Of a stretch of 64,000 nt of DNA, positions 53,801 to 62,982 are shown piece after piece. Position 1 is the first letter of the stretch; each line of letters opens with the position of its first letter. Origin of the DNA: Bog-950 sp044225825 (GTDB lineage Bacteria > Bacteroidota > Bacteroidia > Chitinophagales > LD1); contig JBGAIB010000010.1 in assembly GCA_044225825.1 (NCBI GenBank), forward strand, positions 75,954 through 139,953, read 5' to 3'. The notes under the pieces were generated by a model. It did no database searches. It was not told the DNA's origin and was given only the letters and a program-made list of their open reading frames with translations. The position numbers and the translations under genes are program-made.

Positions 53801-56800
53801 TTAATCCTATCCGTTCCGATGATATGTTCTATCCGGATTGGATAGATTTTAATAAAGTTGCTATACCACAGGCCGATGAACAACAGCACTTGCTTTCCAA
53901 CATTATTGCTGCTAGCAATTTGCATCGCAAGCCTTTACCTAAATTCTGGTTTTTGCCAAAGGGGTTGAAGGCTGCTATTGTAATGACCGGTGATGACCAC
54001 GGCGATGCAGGTATGCAACCTCGTTTTGATATTGACATTGCCGCCAGTACACCTGGTTGTTCAGTTGAAAATTGGGATTGTATTCGTTCTACCGGCTATT
54101 TATATGTAGGGTCAACCTTTAACGACTCGTTGGCTAAACACTATAACGATCTGGGATTTGAAGTGGCCTTGCACGTAAATACCAATTGTAACGACTACAA
54201 TGCAGTGGAATTTCAAAACTTTATCACCAATCAACTCTCGGTATTTACTTCAACATTCCCAAGCATACCGGTGTCAACCACCAACCGTAACCACTGTATA
54301 GCCTGGAGCGATTTTAGCATGCCTGCCGAAGTAGAAGCAGCAAACGGGATAAGACTGGATGTGAATTATTATTACTGGCCTGCTAGCTGGGTACAGGACC
54401 GCCCCGGCATGTTTACCGGTTCGGGTATGCCCATGCGTTTTGCAAAAGCAGATGGAACAATCATTGATTGCTACCAGGCTGTAACTCAAATGCCTGATGA
54501 ATCAGGGGAAAGTTTCCCGCAATTTTGTGATGCGCTGCTGGATAAGGCCCTGGGGGCCGAAGGCTACTATGGGGTGTTTACCACTAACATGCACTTTGAT
54601 TACGACAATCATCCCGGCGCAAATGCAATTGTTGCTTCTGCACAAGCTCACGGCGTACCGGTAATTTCGGCTAAACAATTGCTTGATTGGCTTGATGGTC
54701 GTAACGGTTCTTCATTCGGTTCAATTACCTGGAACGGTAATGCGCTCAGCTTTACGGTTGCACAGGGTGCAGGTGCCAACAATCTTAAAGGTATGGTGCC
54801 GTTCTACGCCGCACAAGGCCAGTTAACGGGTATTACCTACAACGGTACCGCAGCAACGTTTAACACCGAAACTATTAAAGGCATTGTATATGCATTCTTT
54901 AATGCTCCGGCCGGTAATTATGTGGCTACTTATTCAACTGTGGATACTACAGCCCCCGTTATCACTAATATTGTAGCAACACCACATAGTGATGGCACTG
55001 CCACAATTACATGGACCACCGACGAAGTTTCTAACTCGAATGTTTATTACGGTCAATCGCCGCTTAATTTAAATACGGGCAATGCCAGCCTTGTAACTTC
55101 CCATACCATTATTTTAACAGGCCTTACACAAGGCAGCACTTATCACTTCCGTGTTTCATCTTCCGATGTTTACAGCAATACAGCAATTAGCCCCATACCT
55201 TCCGATTCGCTCAGCTTTACTATGCCAGTCGGCCCTTGTATTACCGATCAAACCGCTGCTAATTTTAATGCCGGCACGGTGGATGCAACTACTTCGGTTG
55301 TAACCGATGGTGATGGCGCGGTTATTCTTAGTCCGGCCGTAAATGAGCAATTCTCAGGCAGTTCAATACCTGCCGGATGGAATGAAGGGATTTGGGATGG
55401 ACAGAGCGGGACTGCAACTACCTATGGTGGTGGGCAGGTAAGTGTTAACGGAACGCATTTATCTACTGCTGCTACCTTTGGTATAGGTGCCTCGGTAGAA
55501 TTCTATGCAACTTATACTGCAGGCAATTTTCAGAATGTTGGCTTTACAGCCGATGCTGACTTTAATGCTCCCTGGGTGGTAATCGGCAGGGGCGCTGCGG
55601 GCGACAATAATGTATATGCCCGCAGTTCTGATGGCCATACAGATATACTTGGAACAAATTTGCTGAATGCCGCACACAAATTCCGTATACAATGGACATC
55701 AGCAAACACATTCCAATTTTATGTAGATGATATTCTGGTAGCTACCCCTAACATTACCATCAATGGCGGGGCAAACATGAACATACAGATAAGTGATTAT
55801 CCGGCCGGTGGTGTTGCATTAAGTGTGGATTGGTTAAGGATTTCTCCATATACAAACGCGGGCACTTTTATTTCGCAGGTGTTTGATGCCGGAGCTGCTA
55901 AACTTTGGGCAGCTGCTACCTGGTCGGCCAATCTTCCAGCCAACACAAGCATTACTGTTTCAGTAAGAAAAGGAAACACAGCGATACCTGATGGCAGTTG
56001 GACTGCATTTGCGCCAATTGCAACTTCTGGCTCCGTAGTTGGGGGGGTATCGCAATACCTGCAATATAAGGTTGAACTCACATCAACGGACAATACTGTT
56101 ACACCGGTGTTTAAAGATATTGCTATTGATTGTTCGCCTGCCGGAAACGATCTTATTCCACCGGTTATCAGCAATATTGTTGCTACTCCACATACGGATG
56201 GTACTGCCACCATTACATGGAATACCAACGAAGTGGCTAATTCAGCGGTGAATTATGCAGCAACACCGGCTGCACTTACATCTAATGCAAATGATATAGC
56301 ATATGTTACCAGCCATAGCATTACGCTTACCGGCTTAACACAGGGCACCACCTATAATTATCGCGTTACTTCGGCTGATACGGCGGGTAACAGTGCCACA
56401 AGCCCAATCCCTTCCGATTCTTTAAGCTTTACCATGCCGGTAGTTCCCTGCGTGGTTGATCAAACCACTGCTGATTTTAACCTGGGCACGGTGGATGCCA
56501 ATACTACGGTTGTATCCGATGAAGACGGGGGCATTACTTTAAAACCATTATTAAATGAGGAATTTTCAGGAGGCAGTCTGCCTGCCGGTTGGGGTGTTGC
56601 TGTATGGGATGCCCAGGCCGGTGCAACTACCACGTACGGTGGAGGTCAGATATCGGTAGATGGAACACATGCATATACGGTTGCTAATTTTGGTCCCGGC
56701 ACGGCTATCGATTATGTAGCTACTTACTCCGCGGGTAATTTCCAGAACGTAGGCTTTACTGCCGATGCTGATTTTAATAGTCCCTGGGTAGTAATTGGCA

Positions 56801-59800
56801 GGGGAGGAGCGGGCGATAACAATGTATACGCCCGTAGTTCAGATGGTCATACAGATGTGTTAGGCACAAATTTGCTGAATACAGCACATCACTACCGTAT
56901 TGAATGGACAGCTTCCAATACCTTCTTGTTTTATGTGGATGATATATTGGTGGCAACGCCAAATATTACGATAACGGCTGGTTCCGCCATGTTGGCTCAG
57001 ATAAGCGATTACCCGGCAGGCGGTGTAAGCCTTGCGGTGGATAGGATGACCATTACTCCTTATTCGTCGCCAGGCAGCTTCACGTCCCGGGTTTTTGATG
57101 CAGGAAGTCCAAAAACATGGGGTATTGCTACCTGGCATGTGGATACCCCTGCTACTACCAATATCGCTGTGTTTGCCCGTAAAGGAAATACAGCTATACC
57201 TGATGGCACTTGGACCGCTTTTGCCCCGATAGCCTCTTCGGGCTCAACGGTAGGGGGTGTTTCGCAGTATATTCAATATCGTGCAGACTTAAGCACTTTA
57301 ACAAGCACCCGTACGCCGGTATTTAAGGATATAAATATTGAATGTGCCGATGGTAGCGATACCACTCCTCCGGTTATTACCAATATTGTGGTCACATCTT
57401 CTCAGGATGGCACTTCAGCAACAATTACCTGGACCACCGATGAAGAATCCAATTCTCAGGTAGACTACGGTACAGATTCAAGTGCTTTAAACCTGCAAAC
57501 TGCTAACAGTACAGGAACCCTTACCCATAGTATTACAATAACAGGGCTTACTCCCGGAACAACCTATTGGTTTAATGTTACCTCGGTAGATGGCTCATCT
57601 AATGCAAGTACTTCACCCACTCCTCCGCTAAGTCCGCTTAGCTTTACCACACCGGTACCGGCTTCTGCATGTTTTGTAGATGTAACTACCGCCGATTTTA
57701 CTGCCGGTAGTACGGGCAGTTCCACTTATATAACAACTAACCCCGATGGGGAAGTTATACTTAACCCGGCTGCCGGATCAGAATTTTCAAGCACTACAAT
57801 ACCTGCAGGTTGGGGCGAAGCCATTTGGGATGCCCAGGCCGGAGCTCTTACAACATACGGTAGCGGACAGGTAACTGTAGATGGAACGCACCTTTACTCT
57901 ACTACTACGTTTGGCCCTGGTACATCAATTGAGTATGTGGCAACCTACACTAACGGTAATTTCCAAAATGTCGGGTTTACTGCTGATGACCAGTTTAACA
58001 ACCCATGGGTGGTAATTGGCCGTGGTGCGGCCGGAGATAATGATGTTTATGCCCGTACCTGGGATAACCAGGTGGCCTCATTGGGGTCAACACTACTAAA
58101 TGCCCCGCACCGTTATCGAATTCAATGGAACAGTGGTACGAATGATTTTCAATTTTATGTTGATGGTGTTTTAATCTCCACGCCGGCTATTACTGCTACT
58201 GTTAGCACAACTATGAATGTGCAGATAAGCGATTATCCAGCCGGTGGATATGGCCTGACTGTTGATTGGATTCATGTAAGTCCTTATTCAACACCGGGAA
58301 CATTTGAGTCACGCATTTATGATGCCGGTGCTTCAAGAAACTGGGCTGATGCATCCTGGAATGCTGATGTGCCCTCTGGTACTGCTTTAAGCATTTCGGT
58401 GCGGAAAGGTGATACACCAACACCGGATGGCAGCTGGACGGCATACACTACCGTTGCCACATCCGGAGGTAGTGTGGGAGGCTCTTCGCGTTATATTCAA
58501 TACAAAGCGGAACTTTCCTCTACAAATACAAACCTTACACCGGCTTTACGCGATATTACCATATCCTGTACTGCAGGAAATGATGAGGCTCCGGTTGTTA
58601 TACTACAGCCGGTTACACAAACTGCATGTGCAGGTATGGAGGTGGCCTTTGTTTCGCACGCAAGTGGTTCTCCAGCCCCGGTTATACAGTGGCAATTCGG
58701 TTCGGATAACGGCAATTCATGGAACGATCTGCCGGACAATACGGATACCTTGCAGTTCACTGCGCTTATAGGTTACAACGGCTATCAATACCGTGCCATT
58801 TGGACCAACACTGCCGGTTCCGATACCAGTGATATCGCCGCTCTGACGGTTAATCCTCAAGTAACAGCTACAATCAGCGCAATCGATAATAGCCTATGCG
58901 CTAATGATACCATTAAATTACAGCTGAACACGGCAACAGGCCAATCTCCTTTCGATCTGGTTGTGAATGGGGTTACCTATAACGATGTTTCAGTAGGTGA
59001 AACCTTTGCAACTATTAGTGGTACACCTATGAGTATTTGGGGCAATACCGGTTCACCGGCAAACCCGAGTGTAACCGATAACCAGCCTATTGAGGTGGGC
59101 ACCAAGTTCCGCTCCACGGTATCCGGTTATGTAACAGGCGTGCGCTTTTACAAGGGTGCAACAAACACAGGAACGCATGTCGGCTCCTTATGGACTACCT
59201 CAGGAACGCAACTGGCCCAAGCAACCTTTACGAACGAAAGTGCAAGCGGCTGGCAGGAAGTTACCTTTGCTTCGCCGGTACTCATACAGGCTAATACAAC
59301 ATACATTGTTTCTTACTTTTCGGCGGATGGTTACTTTGCTATCAACGCGGGCTTTTTTGCAGGTAGTGGTGTAACTAATGGCCCTCTTACGGCTTTACAG
59401 GCCGGCGTTGACGGCCCCAATGGTGTTTACAAATATGGTGGTGGTTTCCCTGATGGTGGCAATACGGCCAATTATTGGGTAGATGTATTGTTCACGCAGC
59501 TGCTTTCCGGTTCATCCTACACATACAATTTAACCTCAGTAACTGATAATGGCGGATGTACCACTGCCGGAAATCCATTAAGTACGGTTTCTGTTCAGGT
59601 AAATGCTTCCCCGGCTGGTGCAATTACTGCGGGCACCTATTGTAAAGGCGATAGCGTAAATCTGACCTTTAATGCTGCGCAGGGCAGTGGTCCTTTCTCC
59701 CTAACTATAAATGGAGATTCTTATACCGGCGTTAACGATGGTGTGCCTTTTTATGCCGGTTTGGCTTCTTTGTCTAACTCCCCTGTGAGTATTTGGCCTG

Positions 59801-62800
59801 AAACTACCACTCCGGCAAATTCAAACGATGCCAGCGAATATGAATTAGGTGTACGCTTTCGTTCCACTACTAACGGAACCATTACCGGCATACGTTTTTA
59901 TAAACCGGCAGGAAACACGGGTGTTCACACCGGTGAGTTATGGACTTCATCCGGTACTTTATTAGCAAGTGCCGTATTTACTAATGAAACGGCTACCGGT
60001 TGGCAACAGGTTGATTTTCCTTCGCCGGTCTCCATTTCTGCGAATACCACCTATGTAGCTTCATATCATGCGCCTAATGGTAACTATGGATTCACGGGCG
60101 GTTACTTTACAACCACTGGATATACAAATGGTCCGTTAACTGCTTTGCAAAGCGGCTATGATGGTTCCAATGGTGTATTTAATTCCGGTGCCGGCATCGT
60201 ATTCCCAACTCAATCTTTCAATAATGCCAACTATTGGGTAGATGTAGTGTTTGTGGAGGATAACCCAGCTACTACCATCAATTATAATCTGACTGCTATA
60301 GTCGATAACAATGGCTGTTCCTCAACCGGTAATCCAATTAGCAGTGCCGTAGCGAATGTTACACAAGTTGATGCCTACTTAAGTTCGCAATCGGATGTGC
60401 TTTGCTATGGCTTGGCAACGGGCACTTTAGCAGTTGCTGCAATAGGCGGAACTGCACCTTATACCTATTCCATAGGAGCAGCATCAAATACAACAGGATT
60501 GTTTAACAATCTTGCCGCAGGCAACTACAATATCGTTGTCGTGGATGCTAGCGGTTGTAGCGATACTCTTACAGCAACAATCAATGAGCCTGCTTCAGCA
60601 ATCAATATCAGCGAAACGCAAACTAATGTTTCTTGTTTTGGAGGCAACAATGGCTCAATTGATCTGAGCGTCAGCGGTGGAGTATCTCCTTACACCTACA
60701 TCTGGAGCAATGGTGCGAATACGCAGGATATTGCGATACTGTATGCCGGCATATATACCGTAACGGTATCTGCAGCCAATGGGTGTAATCAAACAGCCTC
60801 TTATGAAATTACACAGCCTTCGGCTGTTACGTACGACCAAACTATTGCAATTTGTAGCGGTAATTCTGTAATGGTTGGAAGCAACATTTACACTGCCACG
60901 GGCGATTATATAGATATTCTTACCGCTGCTAATGGATGCGATAGCACAGTTACAACACATTTAACGGTTAATCCAACCTATTCAAATAGCCATACTGAGA
61001 GCATTTGTCAGGGCAGCAGCTACAACTACTACGGCACGGCCTTAACTACCACTGGAGATTACTCGCATACCATGCAGAGTCAGCAGGGCTGCGATAGTAT
61101 CGACTACCTGCATTTGGATGTATATCCGGTATTCACTACACCGGTTATTGCAAGCATCTGCCAGGGAACGTCTTATAGCTTTAACGGACAAAACTTAACC
61201 GCAAGCGGTATTTACTACGACACCCTCGCCACTGTACATGGTTGCGACAGTATTATTGCCTTTACGCTGACCGTTAATCCAACCTATTCAAATAGTCACA
61301 CAGAAAGCATTTGCCAAGGTAGCAGCTACGATTACTACGGCACTGCCTTAACTACCACAGGCGATTACTCGCATACCATGCAAAGTCAACAAGGATGTGA
61401 TAGCATTGATTACCTGCATTTGGATGTTTATCCGGTATTCACTACACCTGTTACTGCAAGTATCTGTCAGGGTGCTTCATATAGCTTCAACGGACAGAAC
61501 TTAACTGCAAGCGGTACCTACTACGATACCCTCGCTACCATACATGGCTGCGACAGCGTCATTGCCTTAACGCTGTCGGTTAACCCGGCTTACGCTAACA
61601 GCCATACAGAGAGCATTTGTCAGGGTGGTTCTTACAACTACTATGGCACTGCCTTAACCGCAACGGGCGATTACTCGCATACCATGCAGGGTCAGCAGGG
61701 TTGCGATAGCACTGACTATTTGCATTTGGATGTATATCCGATAGTTACAACACCCACCACTGCAAGCATTTGTCAGGGAGCAACTTACAGTTTCAATGGT
61801 CAGAACTTAACTGTTGGAGGCACTTACTACGACACCCTCGCCACTGTACATGGTTGTGATAGCATCATCGCCTTAACGTTGACTGTTAATCCGGTTTACG
61901 CTAACAATCATACAGAGAGCATCTGCCAGGGTGGTAGTTATAATTACTATGGCACTGTCTTAACTGCCACGGGTGATTACTCGCATATTATGCAGAGTCA
62001 GCAGGGCTGCGATAGTATTGATTACCTGCATTTGGATGTATATCCGGTAGTTACAACACCAACCAGTGCAAGCATTTGTCAAGGTGCTACCTATAGCTTC
62101 AATGGACAGAACTTAACAGTAAGCGGTACCTACTACGATACCCTCGCCACTGTACATGGTTGTGATAGCATCATCGCCATAACGTTGACTGTTAATCCGG
62201 TTTACGCTAACAATCATACAGAGAGTATCTGTCAGGGTGGTAGTTATAATTACTATGGCACTGTCTTAACTGCCACGGGTGATTACTCACACACCATGCA
62301 AAGTCAACAGGGCTGCGATAGTATCGACTACCTGCATCTGGATGTATATCCTGTTGTGACGACACCAATCACTGCAAGCATTTGCCAGGGAGCTTCTTAT
62401 AGCTTTAACGGACAGAACTTAACCGCAAGTGGATTGTATTTTGATACATTAACTGCAGCCGGTGGTTGTGATAGTATCATTGCCTTAACGCTGACCGTTA
62501 ATCCTGTTTACGCTAACAACCATACAGAGAGTATCTGTCAGGGCAGCAGCTACAACTACTACGGCACTGCCTTAACTGCCACAGGTGATTACTCGCATAT
62601 TATGCAGAGTCAGCAGGGCTGCGATAGTATCGACTACCTGCATTTGGATGTTTATCCTGTTGTTACAACACCAACCACTGCAAGCATTTGTCAGGGAACG
62701 TCTTATAGCTTTAACGGACAAAACTTAACTGTTGGAGGCACTTACTACGACACCCTCGCCACTGTACATGGTTGTGATAGCATCATCGCCTTAACGTTGA

Positions 62801-62982
62801 CTGTTAATCCGGTTTACGCTAACAATCATACAGAGAACATCTGCCAGGGTGGTAGTTATAATTACTACGGCACCGCCTTAACAACCACAGGCGATTACTC
62901 GCATACCATGCAAAGCCAGCAGGGCTGGATAGTATCGACTACCTGCATTTGGATGTGTATCCTGTATTCACTACACCGGTAA
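50893..62982 (+). CDS. Giant modular surface protein (main frame)
   Basis: About 4030 codons, same frame as the previous fragment; GTG at 50893 follows the TAA directly. Modules: N,N-dimethylformamidase-beta-like domain (about 50893-52010: DASTSDILFKTADATWQAYNN, CVGHDEYWSLAQR); Ig-like (52040-52320); DUF4082 (52350-52830); Big_5 (52850-53190); a Pro-rich linker; a GATase-like then NodB-deacetylase-like region (53230-54950: VMTGDDHGDAG, VALHVNTNC); three FN3 plus jelly-roll repeats (54950-58580); an Ig-like domain; two DUF4082 copies; two SprB-type repeats (60370-60830: SDVLCYGLATGTL, TNVSCFGGNNGSI); then 306-bp tandem repeats. The stop at 62982 is in a shifted frame. Probably a T9SS-exported adhesin or degradative surface protein. 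Confidence 0.85.
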   Translation: MPANAVSGVYIAKLTRTDNGGASHIVFIVRDDASTSDILFKTADATWQAYNNYGGNSLYVNGSGTEVAGFNHATKVSYNRPFYTRNGGGGGGAMEDWLFNAEYPMIRFMERNGYDMSYTTDLDMDRSTVNITPAIHKLIVCVGHDEYWSLAQRTRFENARDAGVSIAFFDGNELYWKTRWEDNNRTLVCYKEGTLGENICGDKCDPEPNVWTGLWRDGCNAVYGANDGCRPENALTGQISWDGTQSAIEVPDTYKNLRFWRNTSIASLGAGQKATLPDGTLGYEWDWNQYSETYPPGRITLSKTVIGGHVHKLSLYRHSSGAWVFGAGTVQWSWGLDSHHDRGNEPEDIRMQQATVNLFADMGVQPATLMAGLVPATTSADVTPPVSTIADPLNGAVLPANAQVTISGTASDAVIVAGVEVSVDGGLTWLAAEGTTNWTFTWTPTVQGPVTIKSRAFDDSGNMETEGFAPSPNVIIDTVGVGLPVVCPCTIFNTGDAPGIPLANDNLAIELGIKFQANEDGYITGLRYYKGAGATGVHVGHLWTSTGTLLTSATFTNETASGWQEVTLGTPVPVVAGTTYVASYFSPSGDYAYTDNAFSVAFIHGPLKALADGEDGPNGVYKYSATSAFPTDFYQSSNYWMDVVFDTYVGPDTTAPTVLSTSPASNATGVNSNTDITITFSEGIDPSSLSALGISAIQLYDSVNQLVNAIVSYNAATHVVTVNPAAALNYSSVYKVVVKGGVGYQRIKDIAGNALAADYIWYFTTSSPPPPPPNEGPGGPILVISAATNPFSRYPVEILRAEGFNEFMAMDISSVNATVLNNYDVAIVGEMPLSAAEVTMLTDWTNAGGTLITLRPDAQLSPLLGLSAAGGTIDDKYLLINTASAPGTGIVNQTIQYHGQADRYTLNGATAIASLYSDATTATTYPAVTSHMVGTNGGQAFAFTYDLAKSIIYTRQGNPAWAGQKRDGQINPIRSDDMFYPDWIDFNKVAIPQADEQQHLLSNIIAASNLHRKPLPKFWFLPKGLKAAIVMTGDDHGDAGMQPRFDIDIAASTPGCSVENWDCIRSTGYLYVGSTFNDSLAKHYNDLGFEVALHVNTNCNDYNAVEFQNFITNQLSVFTSTFPSIPVSTTNRNHCIAWSDFSMPAEVEAANGIRLDVNYYYWPASWVQDRPGMFTGSGMPMRFAKADGTIIDCYQAVTQMPDESGESFPQFCDALLDKALGAEGYYGVFTTNMHFDYDNHPGANAIVASAQAHGVPVISAKQLLDWLDGRNGSSFGSITWNGNALSFTVAQGAGANNLKGMVPFYAAQGQLTGITYNGTAATFNTETIKGIVYAFFNAPAGNYVATYSTVDTTAPVITNIVATPHSDGTATITWTTDEVSNSNVYYGQSPLNLNTGNASLVTSHTIILTGLTQGSTYHFRVSSSDVYSNTAISPIPSDSLSFTMPVGPCITDQTAANFNAGTVDATTSVVTDGDGAVILSPAVNEQFSGSSIPAGWNEGIWDGQSGTATTYGGGQVSVNGTHLSTAATFGIGASVEFYATYTAGNFQNVGFTADADFNAPWVVIGRGAAGDNNVYARSSDGHTDILGTNLLNAAHKFRIQWTSANTFQFYVDDILVATPNITINGGANMNIQISDYPAGGVALSVDWLRISPYTNAGTFISQVFDAGAAKLWAAATWSANLPANTSITVSVRKGNTAIPDGSWTAFAPIATSGSVVGGVSQYLQYKVELTSTDNTVTPVFKDIAIDCSPAGNDLIPPVISNIVATPHTDGTATITWNTNEVANSAVNYAATPAALTSNANDIAYVTSHSITLTGLTQGTTYNYRVTSADTAGNSATSPIPSDSLSFTMPVVPCVVDQTTADFNLGTVDANTTVVSDEDGGITLKPLLNEEFSGGSLPAGWGVAVWDAQAGATTTYGGGQISVDGTHAYTVANFGPGTAIDYVATYSAGNFQNVGFTADADFNSPWVVIGRGGAGDNNVYARSSDGHTDVLGTNLLNTAHHYRIEWTASNTFLFYVDDILVATPNITITAGSAMLAQISDYPAGGVSLAVDRMTITPYSSPGSFTSRVFDAGSPKTWGIATWHVDTPATTNIAVFARKGNTAIPDGTWTAFAPIASSGSTVGGVSQYIQYRADLSTLTSTRTPVFKDINIECADGSDTTPPVITNIVVTSSQDGTSATITWTTDEESNSQVDYGTDSSALNLQTANSTGTLTHSITITGLTPGTTYWFNVTSVDGSSNASTSPTPPLSPLSFTTPVPASACFVDVTTADFTAGSTGSSTYITTNPDGEVILNPAAGSEFSSTTIPAGWGEAIWDAQAGALTTYGSGQVTVDGTHLYSTTTFGPGTSIEYVATYTNGNFQNVGFTADDQFNNPWVVIGRGAAGDNDVYARTWDNQVASLGSTLLNAPHRYRIQWNSGTNDFQFYVDGVLISTPAITATVSTTMNVQISDYPAGGYGLTVDWIHVSPYSTPGTFESRIYDAGASRNWADASWNADVPSGTALSISVRKGDTPTPDGSWTAYTTVATSGGSVGGSSRYIQYKAELSSTNTNLTPALRDITISCTAGNDEAPVVILQPVTQTACAGMEVAFVSHASGSPAPVIQWQFGSDNGNSWNDLPDNTDTLQFTALIGYNGYQYRAIWTNTAGSDTSDIAALTVNPQVTATISAIDNSLCANDTIKLQLNTATGQSPFDLVVNGVTYNDVSVGETFATISGTPMSIWGNTGSPANPSVTDNQPIEVGTKFRSTVSGYVTGVRFYKGATNTGTHVGSLWTTSGTQLAQATFTNESASGWQEVTFASPVLIQANTTYIVSYFSADGYFAINAGFFAGSGVTNGPLTALQAGVDGPNGVYKYGGGFPDGGNTANYWVDVLFTQLLSGSSYTYNLTSVTDNGGCTTAGNPLSTVSVQVNASPAGAITAGTYCKGDSVNLTFNAAQGSGPFSLTINGDSYTGVNDGVPFYAGLASLSNSPVSIWPETTTPANSNDASEYELGVRFRSTTNGTITGIRFYKPAGNTGVHTGELWTSSGTLLASAVFTNETATGWQQVDFPSPVSISANTTYVASYHAPNGNYGFTGGYFTTTGYTNGPLTALQSGYDGSNGVFNSGAGIVFPTQSFNNANYWVDVVFVEDNPATTINYNLTAIVDNNGCSSTGNPISSAVANVTQVDAYLSSQSDVLCYGLATGTLAVAAIGGTAPYTYSIGAASNTTGLFNNLAAGNYNIVVVDASGCSDTLTATINEPASAINISETQTNVSCFGGNNGSIDLSVSGGVSPYTYIWSNGANTQDIAILYAGIYTVTVSAANGCNQTASYEITQPSAVTYDQTIAICSGNSVMVGSNIYTATGDYIDILTAANGCDSTVTTHLTVNPTYSNSHTESICQGSSYNYYGTALTTTGDYSHTMQSQQGCDSIDYLHLDVYPVFTTPVIASICQGTSYSFNGQNLTASGIYYDTLATVHGCDSIIAFTLTVNPTYSNSHTESICQGSSYDYYGTALTTTGDYSHTMQSQQGCDSIDYLHLDVYPVFTTPVTASICQGASYSFNGQNLTASGTYYDTLATIHGCDSVIALTLSVNPAYANSHTESICQGGSYNYYGTALTATGDYSHTMQGQQGCDSTDYLHLDVYPIVTTPTTASICQGATYSFNGQNLTVGGTYYDTLATVHGCDSIIALTLTVNPVYANNHTESICQGGSYNYYGTVLTATGDYSHIMQSQQGCDSIDYLHLDVYPVVTTPTSASICQGATYSFNGQNLTVSGTYYDTLATVHGCDSIIAITLTVNPVYANNHTESICQGGSYNYYGTVLTATGDYSHTMQSQQGCDSIDYLHLDVYPVVTTPITASICQGASYSFNGQNLTASGLYFDTLTAAGGCDSIIALTLTVNPVYANNHTESICQGSSYNYYGTALTATGDYSHIMQSQQGCDSIDYLHLDVYPVVTTPTTASICQGTSYSFNGQNLTVGGTYYDTLATVHGCDSIIALTLTVNPVYANNHTENICQGGSYNYYGTALTTTGDYSHTMQSQQGWIVSTTCIWMCILYSLHR
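54961..58580 (+). repeat. Three tandem 1.2-kb FN3/jelly-roll repeats
   Basis: Units begin near 54961, 56167 and 57376 (about 1206 and 1209 bp). Each encodes an FN3 domain (PVITNIVATPH...ATITWTTDE) and a lectin-like jelly roll (NFQNVGFTADADFN.PWVVIGRG, ISDYPAGG). Nearly identical segments suggest recent duplication or gene conversion. Confidence 0.85.

Noticed and set aside
50893..62982. Long antisense frames within the giant gene (e.g. near 51909-52433 and 55797-56228)
   Set aside because: They are shadows of a repetitive coding strand with no signal, domain or start context of their own.
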